From Candidatus Parcubacteria bacterium (lineage in GTDB: Bacteria > Patescibacteriota > Patescibacteriia > Patescibacteriales > Patescibacteriaceae): a stretch of 31,237 nucleotides of DNA. This document shows positions 1 to 7,866 of this stretch, piece after piece. Where the stretch lies: the NCBI GenBank assembly GCA_023459655.1, contig JAEWTE010000039.1, forward strand, positions 1-31,237, read 5' to 3'. The position numbers and the translations under genes are program-made. Position 1 is the stretch's first letter, and each line of letters starts with the position of its first letter. Below the pieces are notes generated by a model. That model made no database searches and was not told the DNA's origin. It was given only the letters and a program-made list of their open reading frames with translations.

Positions 1-98
1 ATAACTTCGCCTGATCCTAGACCTAGAGCTAGAATCACGAAGCTTGGACCAAGCATTTTAACAAAGGGAATGGGTTGCGGAAAAGGTTTAGTAGTCAT
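1..98 (-). CDS. Nramp-like metal ion transporter, N-terminal fragment
   Basis: Reading the minus strand from an ATG at 98-96 gives 32 residues before the window edge: a basic, proline-rich start followed by MLGPSFVILALGLGSGEV. The LGP-(S/G)F-x(5)-GLGSGE pattern resembles the first transmembrane segment of Nramp-family divalent metal transporters, which bind Mn/Fe in a broken TM1 helix. Only this first segment is visible, so the family call rests on one motif. The gene is divergent from rarA, 45 bp away. It has no SD; a good promoter ends 8 bases before the ATG, so the mRNA is probably nearly leaderless. Confidence 0.55.
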   Translation of the reverse strand, partial: MTTKPFPQPIPFVKMLGPSFVILALGLGSGEV

Positions 99-106
99 AC
101 AATGAG

Positions 107-135
107 ATTGTAGCAAAAAAAGCAAACACTCACAA
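107..135 (-). promoter_or_regulatory. Sigma70-type promoter for the Nramp-like gene
   Basis: On the minus strand there is TTGTGA (130-135), a 17-base spacer, then TACAAT (107-112) preceded by TGC, an extended -10. The predicted start of transcription lies only one or two bases before the ATG at 98. On the plus strand the same gap also holds a weaker TTGTAG (108-113), 17 bases, CACAAT (131-136), which would start rarA mRNA at about its own ATG. The minus-strand promoter is the more convincing. Confidence 0.5.
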
Positions 136-143
136 TAAATTTT

Positions 144-1334
144 ATGACTGAACCACTAGCTAGTATTATGAGGCCGAATAAATTAGATGATTTTGTTGGT
201 CAAGAAGATATTATTGGTCAACAATCTTTTTTACGTCAGTCTTTAGCCAATGGACATTTACCCTCTTTGTTGTTTTGGGGTCCACCTGGTTGTGGTAAAA
301 CTACTTTAGCTAAAATTATTGCCAATAGTTTAAAGTCTGATTTTATTGCCTTATCGGCCGTTACTAGTGGGTTGAAAGAGTTACGTCAAGTTATTGATCA
401 GGCTAGAGGTAATCAGATTGCTGATCAGAAAACTATTTTATTGGTTGATGAAATTCATCGTTGGAATCGTGGTCAGCAAGATGCACTTTTGCCCTATGTC
501 GAAGATGGTACTATTATTTTAATTGGGGCTACCACTGAAAATCCGAGTTTTTCAGTTAATGCTGCTTTGTTATCTCGTTGTCAGGTTGTGGTTTTTAAAC
601 AATTGACTACTGAAGATATTGTTGGTCTTTTGGAAAGAGCTTTAAAAGACAAAAAGAATGGCTTAGGATTATTAAAAATTAAAGCTGACCAACCAGCTTT
701 AGTTAGGATTGCTCAAATTGCCGATGGTGACGCTCGTTTAGCCCTTAATTTAATTGAGGCAGCTGCTAAAACTGGGCTAACGATTAATTTAGAAAATATT
801 GATAAAATTAGTCAACAAATTATTTTTAGTTATAATCAGGTTGGTGATGAACGTTATCATTTAATGTCAGCACTCCATAAAACAATGCGTGGTAATCAGG
901 CTAGTGCTGCGGTTTATTGGTTAGCTCGAATGTTGGAGGCCGGAGAAGATCCAATTTATATTGCTAGACGGTTGGTTCGTTTTGCTAGTGAAGATATTGG
1001 TTTAGCTAACAATACTGCCTTACTTCTAGCCACTAGTTGTTTTGAGGCTTGTCGGCAAATTGGTTTACCAGAATGTAAAGTTATTTTAACTCAAACAGTA
1101 ATATATTTAGCTAAATCAACTAAAAGTATTGTTGCTTATCAGGCATATCAACGAGCTTCAGATGATGTTAATCAATTTGGTGCTTTGCCGGTGCCACTTC
1201 ATTTATTGAATGCTAGCACTAAATTAGCTAAACAACTTGGTTATGGCCAGGGCTATAAATATACTCCAATCGAAAGTGACGCTGGACAAAATTATTGGCC
1301 AGACAAATTATCGGCTAAAGATTATTTAGCTTAG
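144..1334 (+). CDS. rarA: Replication-associated recombination protein A (AAA+ ATPase)
   Basis: RarA/MgsA is a clamp-loader-like AAA+ ATPase that acts at stalled replication forks and interacts with SSB. At 396 aa it is slightly shorter than typical RarA (430-450). Visible are an N-terminal PLASIMRPNKLDDFVGQ (family PLAxRMRPxxLDEFVGQ), Walker A GPPGCGKTT at residues 46-54, Walker B LLVDEIHRWN at about 99-108 (HRFN in most homologs), sensor 1 GATTENPSF at about 128-136, and an arginine-finger-type SRC shortly after. The C-terminal half carries the helical tetramerisation region, with EDIGLAN typical of the family. No SD precedes the ATG. The stop overlaps the stop of the convergent MFS gene by 4 bp. 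Confidence 0.95.
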   Translation: MTEPLASIMRPNKLDDFVGQEDIIGQQSFLRQSLANGHLPSLLFWGPPGCGKTTLAKIIANSLKSDFIALSAVTSGLKELRQVIDQARGNQIADQKTILLVDEIHRWNRGQQDALLPYVEDGTIILIGATTENPSFSVNAALLSRCQVVVFKQLTTEDIVGLLERALKDKKNGLGLLKIKADQPALVRIAQIADGDARLALNLIEAAAKTGLTINLENIDKISQQIIFSYNQVGDERYHLMSALHKTMRGNQASAAVYWLARMLEAGEDPIYIARRLVRFASEDIGLANNTALLLATSCFEACRQIGLPECKVILTQTVIYLAKSTKSIVAYQAYQRASDDVNQFGALPVPLHLLNASTKLAKQLGYGQGYKYTPIESDAGQNYWPDKLSAKDYLA

Positions 1335-2497
1335 CGAGTATCGCGGATAGTCATTATTGGAATTAAGCCAATGGTTAAGCTGCCAGCTAAAACCAAGAAA
1401 ATTATTGGTAAATTGAAAAAGCTAAGAGTAGTAAAGGCAGCTAGGGAGGCGATTAACCAACCTAATGGTCGATTTTGTCGGTATAAATTGATTAAAGCCA
1501 TATCACGGCTGTCGATTTTTTTATAAAAATATGTTTCTTGCATGCTCTCAGCTAGGGCAGCGCCGATTCGGCTAAGAAATAATAGAGCTCCCCAGATAAT
1601 CGGATTGGTGGTTTTAGCAAAAAAGATGGCAATTACTGAAATGATCATAATAATATTGCCAGCAATTAACATTTCTTTTTCACCGATAAATTTATCAGCA
1701 ATAATACCGGCCGGTAATTGTATTAAAACAAAGGGCAGAAGCATGACCGTAAAGATAAGACCAAGGGTTAACCAGCTCAGGCCGATAGTTTGGTGTAGAT
1801 AAATTGGTACGTATAAACTCATTAAGCAATAAAAAAATTGTAATGACAATGATGATAAAAAAATACCGCGTCGATCGCGGTGACCGATTAGTTGACCGAT
1901 AGTTTTCCCAATATTTTGTTGGTGATAATGATTTTTAGCATCAATTAATTGTCGTCGTTTAGAAATTAGTAAAAATAGGGCCGGCATTAAAATTAAGCCA
2001 CCAATATAGTATATTTTGGAATAATCATTATTGATTCCAACAATTTTGCTCATTAAGATTGGAGAAATGAGCCAAGCTATGTTCATAGCTGTTAAATATT
2101 TTGTTCTAATCAATCCAGTGCAACCATCATCGGAAATATTCTCTAAGAGAATATCCATATTAATTAATATAAAAATGAAAGACAGGTAACGAATTATAAA
2201 GGCAGTTAAAATGAGCCAGGGGGCTGTTTCGGCTGACATGACAAAACTAGCCAAAATAGCCAAAAAATAGGTGATTATGGTTAATCGATAAGTTGAATAG
2301 CGTCGCACCAATCGCGGATAACCTAGTGAAGCGAATAGGGTTATAATTGTTACTAATGATAAAAATAGTCCGATATAACCTAGGGGCAAAAAGCGGTTTA
2401 AGTATGATGATTGGATATAGCCGGTTATTGCTTCGGTTATAGTGGTAATAAACACCAGACAATAAATCAGATAAAAAGTTGATTTGGTTTTTTGCAT
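1331..2497 (-). CDS. Major facilitator superfamily permease
   Basis: A 388-aa, very hydrophobic protein with about twelve membrane segments in two halves, split by a charged cytosolic loop near residues 180-205 (SKRRQLIDAKNHYHQQ). A second-half loop with GIIADKFIGEKEMLIAG matches the MFS motif-A position (GxxaDrxGrr, here partly degenerate). The substrate cannot be read from sequence; drug or metabolite efflux is common for this architecture. It is convergent with rarA and divergent from the aldolase gene. The start ATG at 2497-2495 lacks an SD, and a good promoter lies about 30 bases upstream. Confidence 0.8.
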   Translation of the reverse strand: MQKTKSTFYLIYCLVFITTITEAITGYIQSSYLNRFLPLGYIGLFLSLVTIITLFASLGYPRLVRRYSTYRLTIITYFLAILASFVMSAETAPWLILTAFIIRYLSFIFILINMDILLENISDDGCTGLIRTKYLTAMNIAWLISPILMSKIVGINNDYSKIYYIGGLILMPALFLLISKRRQLIDAKNHYHQQNIGKTIGQLIGHRDRRGIFLSSLSLQFFYCLMSLYVPIYLHQTIGLSWLTLGLIFTVMLLPFVLIQLPAGIIADKFIGEKEMLIAGNIIMIISVIAIFFAKTTNPIIWGALLFLSRIGAALAESMQETYFYKKIDSRDMALINLYRQNRPLGWLIASLAAFTTLSFFNLPIIFLVLAGSLTIGLIPIMTIRDTR

Positions 2498-2527
2498 AAA
2501 ATAAAATGCGATTAAGGCGATTTATTT

Positions 2528-2556
2528 ATTATATAGAAAATTGTCGGGAAAGCCAA
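2528..2556 (-). promoter_or_regulatory. Promoter for the MFS permease
   Basis: Minus-strand TTGGCT (2551-2556), 17-base spacer, TATAAT (2528-2533). Transcription would begin near 2521, giving a leader of about 24 bases. It overlaps the divergent aldolase promoter, so the two are likely to interfere or share control. Confidence 0.55.
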
Positions 2557-2570
2557 GTTTATGATATAAT
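2541..2570 (+). promoter_or_regulatory. Promoter for the aldolase-hpf operon
   Basis: TTGTCG (2541-2546), 18-base spacer, perfect TATAAT (2565-2570). The predicted start is near 2577, inside the left arm of the palindrome at 2568-2600, so this promoter could be directly repressed by a protein bound there. Confidence 0.55.
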
Positions 2571-2600
2571 TTAATCAATTAAAGTTTAATTGATTAAATT
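2568..2600. promoter_or_regulatory. Perfect 33-bp palindrome abutting the aldolase start codon
   Basis: Left arm AATTTAATCAATTAAA (2568-2583), one central G, and right arm TTTAATTGATTAAATT (2585-2600) match over all 16 bp. The palindrome overlaps the last three bases of the -10 box and ends at the base before the ATG at 2601. It could be an operator for a dimeric repressor. Alternatively its 3' part (2577-2591) could form a small hairpin in the mRNA leader and occlude initiation. AT-richness raises the chance of inverted repeats, but 16 perfect pairs at this location is unlikely by chance. Confidence 0.6.
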
Positions 2601-3530
2601 ATGTCCAAAAATTCAAGCCAATTAAATTATCCGGCTGATGTGCCGAAGTATCGACGCAATCTTTATTTTAATAATTGGCGACGGTTAACTTACGGAACTG
2701 GTCGATTATTATTGCTGGCTGGTGATCAGCGAATTGAACATCTTAATGAAGATTTTTTTGGTCCAAACATTGATTTGGCCGATAATGATCCTGAACATTT
2801 TTTTCAAATTGCTAATCAGGCACCAATTGGTGCAGCTGCTGTTCATTATGGTTTAGCTAGTCGTTATGCTGCTAATTACCGCCAAATTAATTATGTTATT
2901 AAATTAAACGGTAAGACAAATTTGACAGCTGATGATCCGGATAGTCATTGTCTGGCTAGTATTGATCAGTCGATTGAATTGTCTAAGCAGGCTGGTTTTA
3001 ATTTGGTTGGGGTGGGCTATACTATTTATTTGGGTAGTCGATATGAAGGACGGATGTTAGCTGAAGCTGCTGAAATAGTTAGAGAAGCTCATGATAATGG
3101 TTTATTGGCAATTCTTTGGATATATCCTAAGGGAGTTAATGTTAAGAATGAAAATAGTTCAGAAGTAATTGCTGGAGCCGCTGGGGTAGCCATTAGTCTG
3201 GGGGCTGATTTTGTTAAATTAAAATCACCTAAACCATTGAACACTAAAAATATTAAAAGAATTGTTCAAGCAGCTGGATTAACTAAGGTGGTTTTTGCTG
3301 GTGGATCTAGTCAAGCTGCTGATAAGATATTTACTGATGCTAATTATCAGATTCAAGCCGGAGCCGCCGGGTTGGCTATCGGTCGTAATATTCATCAATG
3401 TTCTTTAGTTGAAGCCAATCGTCGACTGAAAGTATTGTCGGCTATAATTTATGAAGGTAAAACAGTTCAACAGGCTTTGCGACTACAAGCCTCAACCAGT
3501 CCTAAAAAAACAAATAGTCGTCAAAAATAG
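2601..3530 (+). CDS. fbaB: Class I fructose-bisphosphate aldolase, DhnA/FbaB (archaeal-type) family
   Basis: A Schiff-base aldolase that would cleave fructose 1,6-bisphosphate into two triose phosphates, or run the reverse reaction in gluconeogenesis. The 309-aa TIM barrel shows LLAGDQRIEH near residue 40, GYTIYLGSRYEG and LAILWIYPKG in the middle, ADFVKLKSP with candidate Schiff-base lysine K206 (K208 next to it), then the phosphate-binding strands VVFAGGSS and AGAAGLAIGRNIHQ. Order and spacing fit the DeoC/LacD/DhnA superfamily. Related 2-amino-3,7-dideoxy-hept-6-ulosonate synthases share the fold, so exact substrate is less certain than family. hpf follows after 23 bases, probably in the same transcript. 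Confidence 0.85.
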   Translation: MSKNSSQLNYPADVPKYRRNLYFNNWRRLTYGTGRLLLLAGDQRIEHLNEDFFGPNIDLADNDPEHFFQIANQAPIGAAAVHYGLASRYAANYRQINYVIKLNGKTNLTADDPDSHCLASIDQSIELSKQAGFNLVGVGYTIYLGSRYEGRMLAEAAEIVREAHDNGLLAILWIYPKGVNVKNENSSEVIAGAAGVAISLGADFVKLKSPKPLNTKNIKRIVQAAGLTKVVFAGGSSQAADKIFTDANYQIQAGAAGLAIGRNIHQCSLVEANRRLKVLSAIIYEGKTVQQALRLQASTSPKKTNSRQK

Positions 3531-3553
3531 TTTATTTATTTAATGATATATCT

Positions 3554-3865
3554 ATGCAAGCTAATATCAAAGCTAGTAATTTTCAATTAACACCAGCGAT
3601 TACTGAATATATCGAAAAAAAATTAGTTATGTTAGAAAAATATTTGGGGGATTTACAACCAATCGCTTGTGATTTTCAGGTGGAAATGATTACTCGCCAT
3701 CATCAAAAGGGTGATATATTTAGAGCTGAAATTAACTTAGAATTACCAGGTGAATTATTAAGAATTGAAAAAACCGAACCTGACCTATATAAAGCAATTG
3801 AAAAAGTTAAAGATCATCTAGCCCAAATGATTATTAAATATAAGCAAAAAAGACAAGGGCGCTAA
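3554..3865 (+). CDS. hpf: Ribosome hibernation-promoting factor, short form
   Basis: 103 aa with the beta-alpha-beta-beta-beta-alpha layout of the HPF/YfiA/RaiA family: it opens with MQANIKASNFQLTPAITEYI, has a helix rich in Lys/Glu (EKKLVMLEKYLG), and ends in DLYKAIEKVKDHLAQMIIKYKQKR, the conserved second helix with basic tail. The family binds the 30S decoding channel and inactivates ribosomes in stationary phase. It is the short form; the C-terminal dimerisation domain of long HPF is absent. It is the last gene of the aldolase operon, with a strong terminator 28 bases downstream. Confidence 0.9.
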   Translation: MQANIKASNFQLTPAITEYIEKKLVMLEKYLGDLQPIACDFQVEMITRHHQKGDIFRAEINLELPGELLRIEKTEPDLYKAIEKVKDHLAQMIIKYKQKRQGR

Positions 3866-3892
3866 TGACCTTTGTTTTAAAAAATAGTTTAT

Positions 3893-3926
3893 CAAAACGC
3901 AAGCCAATGGCTTGCGTTTTGCTTTA
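3893..3926 (+). terminator. Intrinsic terminator after hpf
   Basis: A perfect 13-bp stem, CAAAACGCAAGCC (3893-3905) with GGCTTGCGTTTTG (3909-3921), an AAT loop, and the T-rich tail CTTTA. It separates the aldolase-hpf operon from secA. Confidence 0.85.
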
Positions 3927-3939
3927 TTTGCACTATAAT
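3912..3939 (+). promoter_or_regulatory. Probable secA promoter
   Basis: A perfect TATAAT (3934-3939) lies 16 bases after a weak TTGCGT (3912-3917) that overlaps the terminator's right arm. The roughly 48-base leader contains a small hairpin, ACCGG (3947-3951) with CCGGT (3962-3966). The -10 is convincing and the -35 is not. Confidence 0.45.
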
Positions 3940-3993
3940 AAAAAGAACCGGCTGACCTAGTCCGGTCTTATCCGATAGTTATAAATTTAGATT

Positions 3994-6735
3994 ATGAGTT
4001 TTTTCCAAAAGATTTTGGGCGATCCCAACGAACGAATTATTAAAGATCTGCAACCGATTATTAAAGCGGTTAATGATTTAGAAGAAGATATTATTAAATT
4101 ATCTGAAGAGCAAATCAGTCAACGTAGTTTTCAGTTCAAACAAGAGTATCAGTCAATTTTAGCTGATAAGGGTCCGGTGGGGGCTGATCAATATCTTAAT
4201 AATATTTTACCCGAAGCTTTTGCTTTGATGCGTGAGACGGCTAAACGGACGATTGGTCAGAGACATTTTGATGTCCAATTAATTGGTGGCATAATTTTAC
4301 ATCGTGGACAAATTGCTGAAATGAAGACTGGTGAAGGTAAAACTTTAGTGGCGACATTACCATTGTATTTAAATGCTTTAACTGGTCGTGGTGTTCAATT
4401 AATAACAGTTAATGATTATCTAGCTAAAGTTGGTGCTGGCTGGATGGGGCAAGTTTTCCACTATTTAGGCTTGACTACGGCAGTAATTGTTCATGAACAA
4501 GCCCTAAAATATGATCCAGACTTTAATGATGATAGTCAATATGATGAACGGTTGAGTCATTTTCGACCGATTAGTCGGCGGGAAGCCTATGCCTGTGATG
4601 TTTTATATGGGACTAATAATGAATTTGGTTTTGATTATTTGCGTGACAACATGGTTAATAATCAAGATCAGATGGTGCAAAAACCATTGCATTATGCCAT
4701 TGTTGATGAAGTCGATTCTATTTTAATTGATGAGGCCAGAACCCCATTAATTATTTCTAGTGCTGGTGAAGATTCAACGGATAAGTATTATAAATTTGCT
4801 GAATTGGTTGCTCGTTTAGATGAAGCAACTGATTATAATGTTGATGAAAAAATGAGAGCAGCAACCCTAACTGAAGCTGGTATTAATAAAATGGAAAAAT
4901 GGTTGGGAGTTGATAATATTTATGTTGAAGGTGGTGTTCGTGAAGTTATGCATATTGAGCAAGCTCTTAAGGCTCGAGTTCTTTTTAAGCGAGATAAAGA
5001 TTATGTCGTTAAAGACGGTGAAGTAATTATTGTTGATGAATTTACTGGTCGCATGATGCATGGTCGTCGCTATAGTGAGGGTTTGCATCAAGCGATTGAA
5101 GCTAAAGAAGGAGTGGTTATTCAAAAAGAGAGTCGGACATTAGCAACGATTACTTTCCAGAATTATTTTCGTATGTATGAAAAATTGGCCGGTATGACTG
5201 GTACGGCTTTGACTGAGGCCGAAGAATTTTCCAAGATTTATAATTTAGAAACAGTGGTTATCCCGACTAATCGGCCCAATGTTCGTCAAGACAATAATGA
5301 TTTAATTTACGCAACTGAGGTTGGTAAATTTCAGGCCGTGGCTAATGATATTAAAGATCGACAAATTAAAGGTCAACCAGTTTTGGTTGGTACTATTTCT
5401 ATTGAAAAGAGTGAAGTTTTGGCTGATTTATTAGCTAAACAAGGAGTTCAGGCTGAAGTTTTGAATGCTAAAAATCACGATCGTGAGGCTCAAATTATTG
5501 CTCAAGCTGGTCGCAAAGGAGCAGTAACAATTGCTACTAATATGGCTGGTCGAGGTGTTGATATTATTTTAGGTGGTAACCCGCCAGTTGATTCAGAACA
5601 AGAAGAAATTCGTCAATTAGGTGGATTGCATGTTATTGGTACTGAACGACACGAAGCTAGACGAATTGATAACCAACTGCGGGGTCGTGCTGGTCGTCAG
5701 GGTGATCCTGGCTCTAGTCAGTTTTATATTTCGACTGAAGATGATTTGATGAGAATTTTTGGTGGCGATCGGCTTAAGCGGATTATGACCACCCTTAAAT
5801 TGCCGGAAGATATGCCGATTGAAAATAGTATTGTTTCTAAATCAATTGAGTCGGCCCAAAAAAGAGTTGAAGGTAATAATTTTGATTTGCGTAAACATTT
5901 GGTCGAATATGATGATGTTATTAATAAACACCGGGAAAGTATTTATCGTCGACGTCGGCAGATTTTACAATTAAGTGAAGCCGAGCCAGAACAAGCAAAA
6001 GATGATTTAATAATCACCCCATTGAGCGATTTGGTTTTGGAAATGATTGATGCTGAAATTGAACAGGTAATTATTTTTCATACTCAAACAGAAAGTACTG
6101 ATGATTGGAATATTCAAGAGATTGGTCAGGTCATGAGTACGATAATCGACTTAGATTCGGCTGATTTGATTAAAGATATTATGGCATTGGGTGAAAAATC
6201 AGTGGCCAAGGCTGATAAAATAATTTATCGCGATGCGATTGTTAAATATTTAATTGATTTGGTCCATCAAGCTTATCAGGAGTTATTATCTTTATCGAAA
6301 GATTTAAATTTAGATTGGCTGGCTATTGAGAAGTCAGTGCTACTTAGATCAATTGATAGTTTATGGATGGATCATTTGGACGCTATGGACTATATGCGCC
6401 GTGGTATTGGTTTGCGTGGTTATGGTCAGCGCGATCCTTTGGTCGAATATAAAAAAGAGGCTTATCGTTTATTTCATGAGCTTAATTCTCTAATTCAAAA
6501 ACAAGTAGTTTATTCTATCTTTAAGATAGTTGATTTTAGTCGTAGTAATCAACAGGCACTTGGTCAAATGATTGCTGGGGCTGATCAACCTAAAAAGATA
6601 GTTTTTAACGCTAGTGGACAAACTGCGGTTGCTCCAGTGGCGACCAAGCTTAAAGATGATGATGGTCACAAGGTTGGTCGTAATGATCCTTGTCCTTGCG
6701 GTAGTGGTAAGAAATATAAGAAGTGCTGTGGATAA
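3994..6735 (+). CDS. secA: Preprotein translocase ATPase SecA
   Basis: The motor that pushes unfolded preproteins through SecYEG. 913 aa, a normal length. Visible: an N-terminal helical region; Walker A MKTGEGKT at residues 110-117; DEAD-box equivalent VDEVDSILIDEARTPL from residue 237; a preprotein-crosslinking region; the second RecA domain with TNMAGRGVDI and RGRAGRQGDPGSSQFY; the helical scaffold; and a C-terminal SEC-C zinc motif with Cys900, Cys902, Cys911 and Cys912, which contacts SecB or the ribosome/lipid in other bacteria. No SD precedes the ATG, and it is transcribed alone from a promoter behind the hpf terminator. Its stop codon is immediately followed by the 3' end of the convergent small RNA described next. 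Confidence 0.97.
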   Translation: MSFFQKILGDPNERIIKDLQPIIKAVNDLEEDIIKLSEEQISQRSFQFKQEYQSILADKGPVGADQYLNNILPEAFALMRETAKRTIGQRHFDVQLIGGIILHRGQIAEMKTGEGKTLVATLPLYLNALTGRGVQLITVNDYLAKVGAGWMGQVFHYLGLTTAVIVHEQALKYDPDFNDDSQYDERLSHFRPISRREAYACDVLYGTNNEFGFDYLRDNMVNNQDQMVQKPLHYAIVDEVDSILIDEARTPLIISSAGEDSTDKYYKFAELVARLDEATDYNVDEKMRAATLTEAGINKMEKWLGVDNIYVEGGVREVMHIEQALKARVLFKRDKDYVVKDGEVIIVDEFTGRMMHGRRYSEGLHQAIEAKEGVVIQKESRTLATITFQNYFRMYEKLAGMTGTALTEAEEFSKIYNLETVVIPTNRPNVRQDNNDLIYATEVGKFQAVANDIKDRQIKGQPVLVGTISIEKSEVLADLLAKQGVQAEVLNAKNHDREAQIIAQAGRKGAVTIATNMAGRGVDIILGGNPPVDSEQEEIRQLGGLHVIGTERHEARRIDNQLRGRAGRQGDPGSSQFYISTEDDLMRIFGGDRLKRIMTTLKLPEDMPIENSIVSKSIESAQKRVEGNNFDLRKHLVEYDDVINKHRESIYRRRRQILQLSEAEPEQAKDDLIITPLSDLVLEMIDAEIEQVIIFHTQTESTDDWNIQEIGQVMSTIIDLDSADLIKDIMALGEKSVAKADKIIYRDAIVKYLIDLVHQAYQELLSLSKDLNLDWLAIEKSVLLRSIDSLWMDHLDAMDYMRRGIGLRGYGQRDPLVEYKKEAYRLFHELNSLIQKQVVYSIFKIVDFSRSNQQALGQMIAGADQPKKIVFNASGQTAVAPVATKLKDDDGHKVGRNDPCPCGSGKKYKKCCG

Positions 6736-6899
6736 TAAAAAGCCGCAAGAGTTTATCAGAGATTTGTGGTACATGGTTGTTCATGCGAACACAGTAGTCG
6801 TTCGTTCGTCACTACTTGACCCTCTGATTCTTGCGGCAACCTTGCCCGTGTCACTCCTTTTAGGAGAAGCAGAAAAATCGGTTATTTCTTTCTGCGGAT
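6736..6899 (-). ncRNA. Candidate structured small RNA, about 160 nt, convergent with secA
   Basis: The minus strand has a consensus-like promoter (6906-6934) and about 160 bases later ends in GCGGCTTTTTATT. In transcript order the RNA can form: (1) a hairpin of GCAGAAA with TTTCTGC plus AAT/ATT (6895-6869); (2) CTCCT-AAA-AGGAG (6866-6854); (3) a closing helix of 9 + 7 bp, GCCGCAAGA (6837-6829) with TCTTGCGGC (6750-6742) and ATCAGAG (6828-6822) with CTCTGAT (6761-6755), with a 4-base bulge and the U-run directly after it. Inside (3) are (4) AGTAGT/ACTACT and (5) TGTTC-GCAT-GAACA. GGTTG (6841-6837) could pair with CAACC (6779-6775) as an alternative or pseudoknot. No tRNA, SRP, 6S or tmRNA signature was recognised. 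No convincing ORF occupies it. Confidence 0.6.
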
Positions 6900-6905
6900 A
6901 GAGTA

Positions 6906-6934
6906 AGTGTAGTTACTTTATATAGAGATGTCAA
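6906..6934 (-). promoter_or_regulatory. Promoter of the minus-strand small RNA
   Basis: Minus-strand TTGACA (6929-6934, perfect -35), 17-base spacer, TACACT (6906-6911). Predicted transcription start is near 6899. It points away from the small plus-strand gene at 6942, towards secA, and is one of the strongest promoter matches in the window. Confidence 0.65.
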
Positions 6935-6941
6935 TAAATCT

Positions 6942-7265
6942 ATGGAAAAAATTTCAATAACTGGGACAGGGGAGAGAATGGAAGATTCAAAAATTACTCC
7001 AGAAGAACTTGGTTTAAGATTTAATCAATTGGATCCAATCAATTTTACGAGCTATTTGCGTCAATTAATTAAACAGGATGATTCAATTCGTTTTTCAATT
7101 ATAGCTGATTGGGTTGATATGAATAAAGCGAGGTTTGCGAAGGCCTTGAATGATGATCCTAGTCGCTGGCATGTGGATTCAATTATTATTAAAGCAACTC
7201 GTCAACAATTTGAAGAAGATATAAATGCTTTTCAATCAGGGGTGCAATGGCAGGAGGTGTTTTAA
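6942..7265 (+). CDS. Hypothetical protein, 107 aa
   Basis: Not recognised. The protein is soluble and mostly helical in appearance, rich in Asp/Ile/Phe and with one run of alternating charge (QQFEEDINAF); no cysteine or metal motif, signal peptide or membrane segment. The ATG at 6942 gives 107 aa. An internal in-frame ATG at 6978 (residue 13) is preceded by AGGGGAG (6968-6974), a purine run only three bases from it, so the true protein may be the 95-aa form starting MEDSKITPEELGL. It sits between the minus-strand RNA and the nucleotide-cleaning genes; codon use is like its neighbours. Confidence 0.6.
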   Translation: MEKISITGTGERMEDSKITPEELGLRFNQLDPINFTSYLRQLIKQDDSIRFSIIADWVDMNKARFAKALNDDPSRWHVDSIIIKATRQQFEEDINAFQSGVQWQEVF

Positions 7266-7308
7266 GTAGATTAAAGGTGATAATATTCTTTAAAGCTTTA
7301 TTAGAGAT

Positions 7309-7830
7309 ATGATAATTAAAATAGCCTCACAAAATCAAATTAAGGTTGAAGCTTTACGAGAAATAATTCAAGATTATCCTGATTTAAAAATAGCTAATGT
7401 TGTTGCTGTTAGTGTTCCCTCTGAAGTGAGCGATCAGCCGAAATCTTTGAAAGAAACTATTAGTGGGGCTATGAATAGGTCGCGCAATGCTTTTAGTGAT
7501 TGCCAGTTTAGTTTTGGCCTAGAGTCAGGTTTGATGGCTGTTCCATTTACCAAAACTGGCTATATGGATGTTTGTGTGTGCTCAATTTTTGATGGTAGCA
7601 ACTATCATCTAGGACTGTCTTCAGCCTGGGAGGCACCGACTAAAGTTGTTGATTATATGGTTAACGAGGGGTTAGACATGAATGACGCTGCCTTTAAAGC
7701 GGGTTTAACTAAGGATAAAAAAATTGGATCAGCCGAGGGGTTAGTCGGCATAGTGACTAAAGGAAGATTAACCAGAAAAAGCTATACCAAGGAAGCTATT
7801 AGAACTGCTTTGATTCATATTGATTGTTAA
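7309..7830 (+). CDS. yjjX: Inosine/xanthosine triphosphatase, YjjX/DUF84 family
   Basis: This family hydrolyses non-canonical purine nucleotides (ITP, XTP) to keep them out of RNA and DNA. The 173-aa protein begins with IKIASQNQIKVEALREII (family ..ASxNPxKxxAV..), then VPSEVSDQPKSLKET at about 37-51, FGLESGL (the acidic GxExG strand) in the middle, and IGSAEGLVGIVTKGRLTRK near the end, the family GxIGxLTxGxxxR motif. The position of these motifs and the length fit well. The following Nudix gene is another nucleotide-pool enzyme. Only a weak GAG run precedes the ATG. Confidence 0.85.
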   Translation: MIIKIASQNQIKVEALREIIQDYPDLKIANVVAVSVPSEVSDQPKSLKETISGAMNRSRNAFSDCQFSFGLESGLMAVPFTKTGYMDVCVCSIFDGSNYHLGLSSAWEAPTKVVDYMVNEGLDMNDAAFKAGLTKDKKIGSAEGLVGIVTKGRLTRKSYTKEAIRTALIHIDC

Positions 7831-7839
7831 AGTTATAAT
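7810..7839 (+). promoter_or_regulatory. Promoter and ribosome binding site for the Nudix gene
   Basis: TTGATT (7810-7815), 18-base spacer, perfect TATAAT (7834-7839), overlapping the end of yjjX. Transcription would start near 7846. AAGGA (7853-7857) then lies 9 bases before the GTG at 7867, a fair SD that supports this GTG as the working start. Confidence 0.5.
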
Positions 7840-7866
7840 ATGGCTCAAGAAAAAGGACTTTATTAG

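Noticed and set aside
4867..5124. Minus-strand ORF inside secA
   Set aside because: Lies wholly within conserved SecA coding sequence and gives a low-complexity Asn/Phe/Ser-rich translation.
6742..6837. The long stem after secA taken as a plus-strand secA terminator
   Set aside because: On the plus strand the stem is followed by AACCTTGCCC with no T-run, whereas on the minus strand it ends directly in TTTTTATT; the minus-strand reading explains it better.
6614..6901. Plus-strand ORF of 95 codons overlapping the end of secA and the non-coding stretch
   Set aside because: It runs out of frame through the conserved SecA tail and across the hairpins of the RNA candidate; no start signal, low-complexity composition, no family resemblance.
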